The notes below the pieces were generated by a model, which did no database searches, had not been told where the DNA came from, and worked only from the letters and a program-made list of their open reading frames with translations. From Blastobasis lacticolella (Eukaryota > Arthropoda > Insecta > Lepidoptera > Blastobasidae): DNA of 64,000 nt. Position numbers and translations under genes: made by a program. The stretch is from the NCBI GenBank assembly GCA_905147135.1, contig LR990067.1, positions 3,472,001-3,536,000 on the forward strand. Reading direction: 5' to 3'. Positions 43,968 through 52,321 of the stretch are shown here, piece by piece (within the stretch, counting starts at the first letter, position 1; the number at the start of each line of letters is the position of its first letter).

Positions 43968-46180
43968 ATGGCGTCCAAGATCATTTTAGCTTTCATCTCA
44001 GCGCTGTGCATTCAGGTATTTATTTGAAATAGATATTTTTTATTTTGACATCACAATACTCATTGAATAAGTTACAATTCTAAATCTAAATTTGCAGTGG
44101 TTTTACATCTTCTTTATCCATATGGTATTCGTTTATTCATATTAGATAAAATCCTTTTCTACTTAAAAAAAAATACTTTTACGTTATCTAACGTTTACGT
44201 TTGGACACGGGAAACGCATCCAATTTTGCCCAATATAGGTATAACATTTTATTTTCAATATTATATTTCGACAAGAAAATGGTTAACCCTGTGAAATAAC
44301 CTATCTCAAGGATCAATTTTGGGACTCTTTCTATAAATTTTTATACTTCATAATGACATACGAGTCACCTAATTGAAAACGGAAACTGTTCGTAGCACCT
44401 GCGATTCCTCATCATCATCATCATATCAACCGAAAGACGCTCACCGCTGGGCATAGACCTCCCTCAGATATCTCCACAAAGGCCTGTCCTGTGCCTTCCG
44501 CATCCAGCTGGTACCTGCGATCTTTACCAGAGCGTCGGTCCATGTACATTTACCAGTCTGCGCAAGACTCGAATTCTTGAGGCTAATCTGCGATGTCACT
44601 GATTTTAGAAAGAACACAAGAATTTACACTTGAAAAAGAAAGAAAAACAGAACATTTATTGACACCAACAACAACACCACAACGTTGAAAAAGCCACAAG
44701 AAATACAAAAAGACAAAATAATATAAATACAAAATAAAATACCTACACAGATAGACTACACAGTACCGTAGGACGTAGGTATATACGTACTGACTATTAC
44801 ATAATGTGTAGTGCTGTGTTTGTGTAAAAAGGAGCTCACTCAGCATTATGCTGCGGCGTGAACCTGACGAGACCGACCTGCGGAGCTAGGCACGGACAAA
44901 TGTACATAATACATAGAAAGTGCAAATATATACTAATAATATATTAATGTAATACCTAAATAAACTACATATAGTGGTCATAATTACTGATTGTTGTTGT
45001 GTAACATGTGCAGTGTGAACTGTGTAGTCGGCCGATGGAGGTGGGCCCCATCCGTGCACGTCCCTGTCCTTCGTACTGGGCCCACCTAACGCCACCTGCA
45101 CCATAACATACTGCAGCCACACAGGGACGCCCGCACATGCGCGCCTGTCCTGACCACTAAAAATTCATACTACAATCTTCATGGCTCGATATACTTCGTG
45201 CCCACATACCTATTATAACATTCTGTGTCTTTGCAAGTGTAGTATTGCACAAGTAACTACCTACTCACTGTGTAAAAGCCCTTCCTATATCGTATTCTTT
45301 TACGTGAGACTCCATACATTCACCGCAGCATTTTTTGATTGCTTGTGCCGCTCTGGTAGAGGCCAAGTCCGCTACCGTATACGAGAGCAGGTCTGATGAC
45401 GGTATACATGCTGTTGCACATAAATATGCTAGGGCAATTATGGTGCTGGACTGTACCTAAGTCAGTAGATGTAGCAACGATCTGAGCAAAATTACACCTG
45501 GTCTAACTCCCTTTTTCCAAACAATACGTCTACATAACTCTGCGTTCTCTTTGTGCTCGTCAGCTAAGTGAACACACTGCGTTTAAGGCGGCTATAGACA
45601 AACATAAATTGTGTTCTCGTGCACGACGACCTGGGGTCCGCCTTGACCATGATCCAGGATTTGGCAGATCAGTTAATTACAGTGGCGCGATTGCCATCTG
45701 ACCTCCAATCTACCAGGGGAACCTGACTAGATTGGATAAATATATGAAATGGACTGAATGTGCAGGTATCATCACAATCTTTTCCCACACCGTAAGAGCA
45801 TTGGTTCGTATTCAACTAATGTACATAACTCAGAAAAGAGTCATTGGTACATGACCGCAGTGGGATTCGAACCCGGTACCTCTTGCTTACGAACCGGACA
45901 CCTTAACCGCTCAGCCACCGACGCTCCGCGACGATGATTATAATGGTTTCAGGCTATATCCGGGCAGTGGTCGTTGCAGCTGGGAACAACCGGCGGCGGG
46001 GTGTCCCGAGCTGCATCCACGGGCTTACTCATGTCAGACAGCGTCAAGGACAACTCCATCGACACATTACGTGGCCTCCTGTCTGCCGTCTCTCTGACCA
46101 ACGCGGCTGGCAATCAGGCATCAGGGCAGAAGGCCTCAGCAGGCCTGACGGGCTCTCTCCCCGGATTGGTCTTTTACTGA
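43968..46180 (+). CDS. Putative secreted protein with chorion-B-like signal exon (orphan)
   Basis: Exon 1 (43968-44015) encodes MASKIILAFISALCIQ and ends CAG|GTATTT, closely matching chorion B exon 1 (MAAKVILALCASALFVQ) in sequence, length and phase 0. Exon 2 is proposed at 45953-46180 after GGTTTCAG. It starts in phase with AISG, completing a signal peptide cleaved before QWSLQLG, and runs 75 codons to TGA. It is GC-rich, Gly/Ser/Leu/Ala-rich, without cysteine, ending LPGLVFY. The 1937-nt intron holds RTE and SINE insertions. The mature part is not a chorion domain and I do not recognise it. Alternative: a nearer acceptor at 44097 gives only 15 codons before a stop, so exon 1 could be a relic. 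A possible polyA signal is at 46453-46458. Confidence 0.5.
44404..44575 (-). mobile_element. RTE LINE 3' end inside the orphan intron
   Basis: TCATCATCATCATATCAACC followed by GCTGGGCATAGACCTCCCTC and CATCCAGCTGGTACCTGCGA is the reverse complement of the RTE end at 9.1-9.2 kb. About 44,580-45,590 after it is AT-rich DNA with no gene recognised. Confidence 0.75.
45600..45928 (-). mobile_element. tRNA-derived SINE (family 1) inside the orphan intron
   Basis: The reversed head GTGGGATTCGAACCCGGTAC ... TTAACCGCTCAGCCACCGAC ends at 45,928, only 24 nt before the proposed exon 2 acceptor. The head keeps a good B-box and A-box. The body has CCATGATCCAGGATTTGGC. Confidence 0.8.
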
Positions 46181-46202
46181 ATGCTGTACACAATGATATT
46201 GG

Positions 46203-46611
46203 GTCCTTACCTATGGAATTGGCGTTTCTTCGCAAGTATGTATATGTTTGCTCAAATATTTTTAATTGTACATTACGTATCAAAATTAATGCTTGATTTT
46301 AAAAAGAGTGTATGTTTAGATACGACACGTCGCTAAAATTAAATATAAAAAAATTCTTTAATTTTTATACGGGTTTGAAAATACCCCTTTTCAGTTGTCG
46401 TCCATTTTGTCTCTTTTAGCAGGTGTAATTTTATGAAAAGGGTATTTATCACAATAAAATAGTACGCACCAGTTATCTCAATATTGTTTAATTAAACCTA
46501 AAAAGTCTCCAAGAAATTTTAGATTTTAAATTTTAAAGAAATTTGGTTGTATGAAAATTACAGCTTTCGTCATTTTCGGCATAGAAAACGCCAATTTCAT
46601 AGGTAAGGACC
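46203..46611. repeat. MITE with GTCCTTACCTATG terminal inverted repeats
   Basis: Left GTCCTTACCTATGGAATTGG (46203-) and right CCAATTTCATAGGTAAGGAC (ending 46,611) are inverted, about 25 bp. The internal part has no coding capacity. It starts 22 nt after the orphan stop codon and so would form the 3' UTR. Confidence 0.75.
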
Positions 46612-46767
46612 TAATATTACATTAAAAACAGGAAGTATGTAATATCATCGACTATGTGTATCCAATATTGACGTCCGACGACATTGAAGGACTCGTATGT
46701 TTGTAATTAAAATGTTAGAATTGTATTTCGTGTTGCTTTTTTTTGTTTACCTGCCTTTTATGTACCT

Positions 46768-47037
46768 AAAACTAGTAACGTTCCGTTTTGGCTGGAGCCG
46801 ACCAACCGTCAGTTGCAGTCGATACTAATCGTTACGCAATACAAAACAAAGACATTTTTGGGTGCGGCGGACGTGGTCGTACGTCGGACCAAGGTCGTCT
46901 CCTCCGCGCATACGAATTAATCCAAAAGCTACTTTATTTTGAACAGCATAAGGATTGGTATCGACTGCAACTGACGGTTGGTCGGCTGCAGCCAAATCGG
47001 AGCGTTGGTTTAACAGGTACTAGTTTAAGTGGAAAAT
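46768..47037. repeat. Foldback MITE with about 60-80-bp inverted arms
   Basis: CCGACCAACCGTCAGTTGCA (46,798-) is mirrored by TGCAACTGACGGTTGGTCGG (46,966-46,985). Matching extends outward to the ACTAGTA/TACTAGT ends. The open frame at 46788-47129 is produced by this structure. Confidence 0.8.
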
Positions 47038-47699
47038 CAGATCCAGAAGGTGAGTTTGGCTTTGAATTAATAATACGCATATTACATTTGACTAAATTCA
47101 GTCAAGCAAAAAACATATACATAACATAACACTAAAATTATATCCACGCTTTCAAAAGGCGTGATTCATAAAGTACCTTATTTCATGAGCAATATGTACC
47201 TATTGCTGCCAATTTATAGAATACTTAATACATATTTTCTAGAACTATATAAAGATTGAGTGTTGTATGGTGCCTAAACATTTAGGTACAAGTAATTTAT
47301 CCAACTTATAAACATGTTGCTTAGAAAAATAGTCACAATACAAAGTACAAAGGCGAGGCCCTAAGAGAGATCTCTAGAGATTTACTTTAAAACGAAAAGC
47401 ACATTCTATGAACAATCAGTTTCGCCGTAATTTTCTCACTGTTAATAGAAATTTATCACATGGACTTAAGACACGATCCTTCAAAGTTTTCATATGAGGA
47501 TAGCATTTTAAATTATTTACTTCATCTGCGTTAACTAAAACTCTTTGGCTCGTTTTTTAAAGACATCGAAAATTATAACAAATACATATATATATATATA
47601 TATTTAATATATATTTAAAATAAGATTACGCGGAGCATGTGAAACCAAGCGACTCCGGTACGTCCAATAACTCCATCATCAACTATTATAATTAATTAA
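47038..47699. other. Intergenic AT-rich DNA with a TA microsatellite
   Basis: A TA-repeat tract at about 47,585-47,615. No gene seen. Confidence 0.45.
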
Positions 47700-47895
47700 T
47701 ATACTAGAGGACACGGCGCGTCTTCGTTCGCGTACACCTACTTTACCTCTATCATTCTTTTCTTGCTTATAAACCTTCCTTTTGAATCAGTCTATTTATT
47801 GTTAAAACCGCATTAAAATCTGTTGCGTAGTTTAAAAGATCTAAGCGTACATAGGTAGAGACGGCACGAAGCGACTTTGTATTATACTATGTATA
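47700..47895 (+). repeat. Third copy of the GGACCCGGCGCGAC-type repeat
   Basis: ACTAGAGGACACGGCGCGTC, GTTGCGTAGTTTAAAAGATC and GCGACTTTGTATTATACTAT follow the order seen at 14,415-14,630. Confidence 0.65.
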
Positions 47896-47904
47896 GATGT
47901 CGAG

Positions 47905-48565
47905 TGATGTATTGCTTATCATTGTGCGCACGCGCACGATTCGAAAATACCACGCGCTCTTGACGTATACCTACTAAGCGTCATTTAATTCATGACACTG
48001 CCGCTAGATGTCACTGCAGGTATTTTAGAACGCGCTAGCGAGGCGTCCGGTTCGTTTTCATAAGGCATCTCGGACCGGCAACATTTGTTAAGACCTTACT
48101 TCATAGGATCATTTCTATAGTAAGCTCTTCAAGCGATTTTCACTATATGTGAGACCTCATCAGCCACGATGAAGAGACGTGGCGCGGCGTCCTGAGCGTG
48201 AGACTGGCAACGACAGTGATGTCGTTAGCCATCGATGATCGTTCGCTCTTAACGCAAGTTGGGAGAGTGGGGCGTTGTCGCTTTCTGAGTGGCCTTTTTT
48301 TAACCCCTTTTAAATTATTTGAACAGGTTTTGTTTGCGTACTTCGTCCGCGTTGAAATCGTTTTTAGGACAGTTTTCATCTTTGTACCATGTGGCCATTT
48401 TAAATGACCTTCCTAATGAGAGTACAGCGTTGATACCGTATTAAGGTAAAATGCTTACTGAGTCGTACGAGTACGTAAATATACGCTGTTCGGTTTTAAA
48501 AACCTCCTTGAGTATTTTGAAATATGCGTCGTTTTCAATAGAGGGCATGTATTTTGGCACAGAAT
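47905..48565 (-). repeat. Long dispersed repeat of unknown family (copy 2)
   Basis: Inverted relative to the copy at 26.1-26.75 kb. The copies share most of their sequence, including GCGCGGCGTCCTGAGCGTGA. Reading frames are not conserved between them. No transposase motif seen. Confidence 0.7.
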
Positions 48566-49199
48566 ACCATACTTTATAAATACCTACGAACATATAGTAT
48601 TGTACATGTGTATTTTGGTGTAGTTTTGAATATAAGATCCACGGAAACTGAACCGATGGGTACAGGCTGCCAGTGCCAGCTATATTATTCTAAATTATTT
48701 AATAAATTATTAATAATATATTGTGTACCTACAATATATTAACACTTTTGAGAAATAGAGAAAAAAAAAACTTATTTTGGTTTTGTTCTTTCATGTTGAG
48801 TTTTGTTACTTTATTGTTAGAAATATAATAGATTACTTACGGTAGGTACTTTTTATTTTTCTTGTAAACGATTACCATTTTATCACAAAATAGAAAACTA
48901 ATAGAAGGTCTACTCCCGTCGTCTTCGAAAATTATTACCTAAACTTGCCGATTTACTAGGGTTGCGACTGTATTTATTCTGAATTTTGAAAAGAGTATTT
49001 AAAAGATCCATATTGCAAACGTCCATAGGCTGCGGTGACTGCTTACCATCAGGCAGGCCGCAAGCTTATTTGCTACCGTAGTGGTATAAAAAAAAGATCG
49101 AATAGAATTTTAAAGATCGTTTACAATAACATGTTGATGCGGCCCTTGCAAAGGACCAATATAGAATCCTTGTATCATAATTGCATCCCAAGCTGTTCA
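48566..49199. other. Intergenic with a LINE/SINE 3'-end piece (49,010-49,085)
   Basis: GTCCATAGGCTGCGGTGACT followed by GCTTACCATCAGGCAGGCC matches the repeat in the 4.8-5.0 kb insertion. Nothing else recognised. Confidence 0.5.
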
Positions 49200-49204
49200 G
49201 ATTG

Positions 49205-49505
49205 TGTAAGTGTGTGGCGACATCTATCGCTCTACTGCTCCAATAGGGAAGACTCAACGATACTCACATTACGAGTACACGAGCACAAGGTTGGCCAGCA
49301 TCCGCACATAGATGGCGCTAACAATCCTACATCGCGCTAGAGAAATGTGCCAACTTCCACGGCATATATACAACTTCCGACGATCAACTGTAGGACCCTT
49401 GGTCCCCTGGTCACAACACCCGGCCAGGTGGGTAATTACCCTTTTCAACCTTCTCCCCATCTTCGCTTGCCAACATTGGCGGCTATCATTATCCTGCCAC
49501 CGCCA
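49205..49505 (+). repeat. Dispersed repeat, second copy of 35,735-36,018
   Basis: Shares GATACTCACATTACGAGTAC, GATGGCGCTAACAATCCTAC and GACCCTTGGTCCCCTGGTCA-like sequence in opposite orientation. A shared open frame (MALTILHRAREMCQLPRHIY) is present in both copies but is not a known protein and may be chance. Confidence 0.7.
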
Positions 49506-49599
49506 AAAGTGTATTAGATTTTCCATACCAGCTTCAGACATTATGCGTTTAGTAGGCGTAATAATAATATACTGTCTGTTCACCTTTAAATTTAATGCC

Positions 49600-49980
49600 A
49601 CCTGATTATGTTATGTTTTCTAGAGAAGTTTATTACATGACACATTTAGAATGAGTTTATTTTCTATGCAATATTGATTACAACTACCTATATCATACTG
49701 TAGCTGCAAGGTAACATCAATCAAAACGAAATGGCAATTTTAAAGAATTTTATATCTTCCTCATACATCAAGTAGCATGAGCTGCGGAAAAATTGGCCAA
49801 AGTAATTTGAATATAATATAAATAGAAAAGGTCCAAGCTGTGAACCCTGTGGAACCCCAGAAGGTATCGCCGAAAATTGTGACATAAAACATTTCAATAA
49901 CACAGCCTGACTACGATTACTGAGGTAGGATTTCACCCATCTATGAAAATTGCCATGTATCCCGATGTCCCACAACTTTT
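49600..49980 (-). pseudogene. Decayed LINE RT fragment near B6
   Basis: The minus frame 49721-49975 encodes IHGNFHRWVKSYLSNRSQAV, LLKCFMSQFSAIPSGVPQGS and QLGPFLFILYSNYF. It is a near copy of 27,249-27,437 beside B4. Confidence 0.8.
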
Positions 49981-50693
49981 TCTAAAGAGATTTGGGCAGC
50001 GCGCAACCGACGCCAACACAAAACAATGTACCTTCTAATCAGTCGTGTTTACTTTGTATTTACTTCTACGCGTGTCGCCATTTTGTCTTTACCACAAAAG
50101 CACAACTAATTAAACTTTAAGTTAAACTATAAAATCAAAAATGAAACCTCCAAATGTATAAATTCAGTCCTGAAATGACTGCAGGAAAGCTAAGATATAA
50201 ACGTTTTGAGGGAAAAAGGTTACACCTTTTCGTTGCAATTGGTATTTAAATAAAACAATACACTGCAATTTTTCATCTTCCAATGCACATGTTAGACATT
50301 TAAATCACCCAGTATTAAGAAAACGTCATTTGCATTGTTTAAAATTGTTTTCGAACTATTGTCAAGTTTCGAAGTAAATGCAAGGTGGGTATTGTTGTAT
50401 GCATTTTAGTGAAATAATCCTGGCCTCAATAGTGTGATAGTCGCCCAAGTCCTGGTCATCCCGGCATATTTTACAGAGTGTGGAAGCCATCTTGGTGTTA
50501 CAAAACTGTTATTAATGCACAAAATTAACATATTGCTAACGAGTTCACCGTGGGGGTAGGTAGTGTTAACCCAACTGTCATTGGCAAGCCAACATAAGGC
50601 ACCACATATCTACTTTATGTTTTTAACTTAGAGAAACAAGAAAGTAAAGTATTTGTTAAATACGTATGTATTTATTTTTAAATTGTCAATATT
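49981..50693. repeat. B6 3' flank, duplicated at B4
   Basis: Matches 27,441-28,182 including GTGGGGGTAGGTAGTGTTAACCC-type sequence close to the genes. No gene. Confidence 0.65.
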
Positions 50694-51575
50694 TTAGTAG
50701 TTGCAGCCACAGCCAGGTTGTTTGGTAGCCAGAGGGGCGGCTGTCCAGGGGGCGGCGGCCAAGGGAGTAGCGTAAGCGGGGGTGGCGTAGGCGGGCGCGG
50801 CGCTCTCGCTAATGATTTCGATGCGGCCATCGCCGCAGCTGTAGTCGGCGCCGGCGAAGCCGCTGGTCGCCATGTTGCCCTCCAGAGCCACGGTGGCCAG
50901 GAACGGCAGCTCGCCCATAACGGCTACGGGGCCCTCGATCGCGTTTTCGGAGCGCACGGAGATGCCGCTGGGGGCGATGGGGGAGGCGCTGGTCACGATG
51001 AAGGCGCCGCCGCTGCTGCTGGCGACCGGCAGCGCGGCTGCTGAGGGCCAGCCGGCGCCGCAGGGCGCAGACGCGGCGGCCACAACCGCCGGCGCGGCGA
51101 GCTTAGCAGAACCGATGCACGAGCCGACTGACACCTGGACATAGAGAGTGATATGAATAAGTTATCGAAACCTATTATACTACCTACCTATTATATTTAT
51201 ATTATTTATATTTGTATGTGTTTATATATGTATGTATTGTGTACTATTATGTATGGTGTATGTATTTATATTTCGTTGTACTATAGTATGTAAGTAAATT
51301 TAAGGTGCACGCCATCTGCCTCTCGATATAAAAAAAAAATTACAAAAAAAAAATTTTGACCTCTTCCGTTGGTCGGTTGGAAGATATTTCTTTAGAAATA
51401 AGCTGTACCTGCTGTGATTTTTTTCTGTATGTCTATTGTGTATACTTTTTATTGCGCACAATAAATGTTAAATAAATAAATAGTAAGTTGATAAGTGATG
51501 GTCTTTGAGGAATATGAAATTTACCTGAACGAAAAGCGCAGAAGCACAGAGAGCGACGATGACTTTAGCGGCCAT
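50694..51575 (-). CDS. Chorion class B protein, gene B6 (short arm, enlarged intron)
   Basis: Exons 51525-51575 (MAAKVIVALCASALFVQ) and 50694-51134. The intron is 390 nt instead of 84-107 because a LINE tail is inserted. At 163 residues it is the shortest complete B protein. After GDGRIEIISESAAPAYA the right arm keeps only about one AAPW unit before ATKQPGCGCNY. The left arm is also short (PCGAGWPSAAALPVASSSGG). The central domain is intact. PolyA signal at 50671-50676 (minus). Splicing of the enlarged intron keeps normal donor and acceptor sites. Confidence 0.94.
51165..51483 (+). mobile_element. LINE 3' tail inserted in the B6 intron
   Basis: TTAAGGTGCACGCCATCTGC, TTTCTTTAGAAATAAGCTGT and GCGCACAATAAATGTTAAAT followed by AAATA repeats mark the 3' end of the element also present at 16.2 and 36.7 kb. 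It lies antisense to B6 transcription. Its AATAAA is therefore not read by the B6 transcript. Confidence 0.82.
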
Positions 51576-51907
51576 TGTTAATGTTTGATGTGAGCGATGA
51601 ATTCACAATGTAGACCTGGAGGTAACATTGGACTTTTATATGGCTGGCTATTGCAATGTATAATGGTGCGTTATCATATTTTGAAATGTTCTTAGATGCA
51701 TGCCTTGCAATGGTATTAGGTCAATAGTATTAGATCGGTTTGTATGACGTGACTTATCAGTAATTACAGCATTTTTAATATAAGTTAGTATATACATTGT
51801 AACATACGAGTAAATAATTAGTAATAATAAAATATATAAATAGAGTGGTCGGTGCTCAACAAATCATTCAGCATTCAGCCGTTGTTGAGTACTCAATTCA
51901 ATTCATC
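51576..51907. promoter_or_regulatory. Shared bidirectional chorion promoter, pair 6 (C/EBP-like site deleted)
   Basis: B6 TATA at 51633-51640 (minus), A6 TATAAATA at 51835-51842, ACGTGA at 51747-51752 and TTATCA at 51754-51759. Where the other pairs have AGATTGCGAAGACATGCC, this one has AGATGCATGCC, so the ATTGCGAAG site is gone. The second half-site is AGATCGG instead of AGGTCGG, shared with pair 7. Confidence 0.84.
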
Positions 51908-52321
51908 ATGTCAAGATTTGTGTTCCTGTCAATCTGCTTGGCGGCGTGCCTGTTGCAGGCGGTGTTCGGGCAGTACAGCTCTTGCGGCTGCGGCAGCGGA
52001 TTGGCGAGCGGCGCCGTGAGCGGTTGGCCCGCTACGACGTACAGTGCCCCGATCGGGTTACCAGCGGCGACGTACGGCGCGGCCGGCAGCCTGGCGGGCC
52101 CCACCTTCAGCGCCCCCATCTGGCCTGAAGCATACACCGCCACCGGCACTGGCCAAGTGGCTGCAGCTGGCGAGCTGTCGGTCGGCGGCTCCACCCTCGT
52201 CGTCGGCCGAGTGCCGGTGTCCGGCGCCACGATATTCGAAGGCAACGTGCCGGCCGCCGGCTCCGTGTCTATCTCTGGCTACTGTGGCTGCAGCTGCAAT
52301 GATGATCGTATCTATTACTGA
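51908..52321 (+). CDS. Chorion class A protein, gene A6 (intronless, first arm unit deleted)
   Basis: 137 residues. The signal peptide is MSRFVFLSICLAACLLQAVFG. The SAVREWP unit is missing: ATTYSAPIGLPAATYGAAGS follows the N-terminal SGWP directly. A7 has the same deletion. The central domain reads GELSVGGSTLVVGRVPVSG and ends ISGYCGCSC. PolyA signal at 52359-52364. Confidence 0.95.
   Translation: MSRFVFLSICLAACLLQAVFGQYSSCGCGSGLASGAVSGWPATTYSAPIGLPAATYGAAGSLAGPTFSAPIWPEAYTATGTGQVAAAGELSVGGSTLVVGRVPVSGATIFEGNVPAAGSVSISGYCGCSCNDDRIYY

Noticed and set aside
44097..44294. Open frame just downstream of the orphan exon 1
   Set aside because: AT-rich, no signal or domain, and not in phase with exon 1.
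46788..47129. Open frame of 113 codons
   Set aside because: It spans a foldback MITE; the sequence is explained by inverted arms and has no known domain.
48143..48379. Open frames in the 26.1/47.9 kb dispersed repeat
   Set aside because: The frames are not conserved between the two copies.
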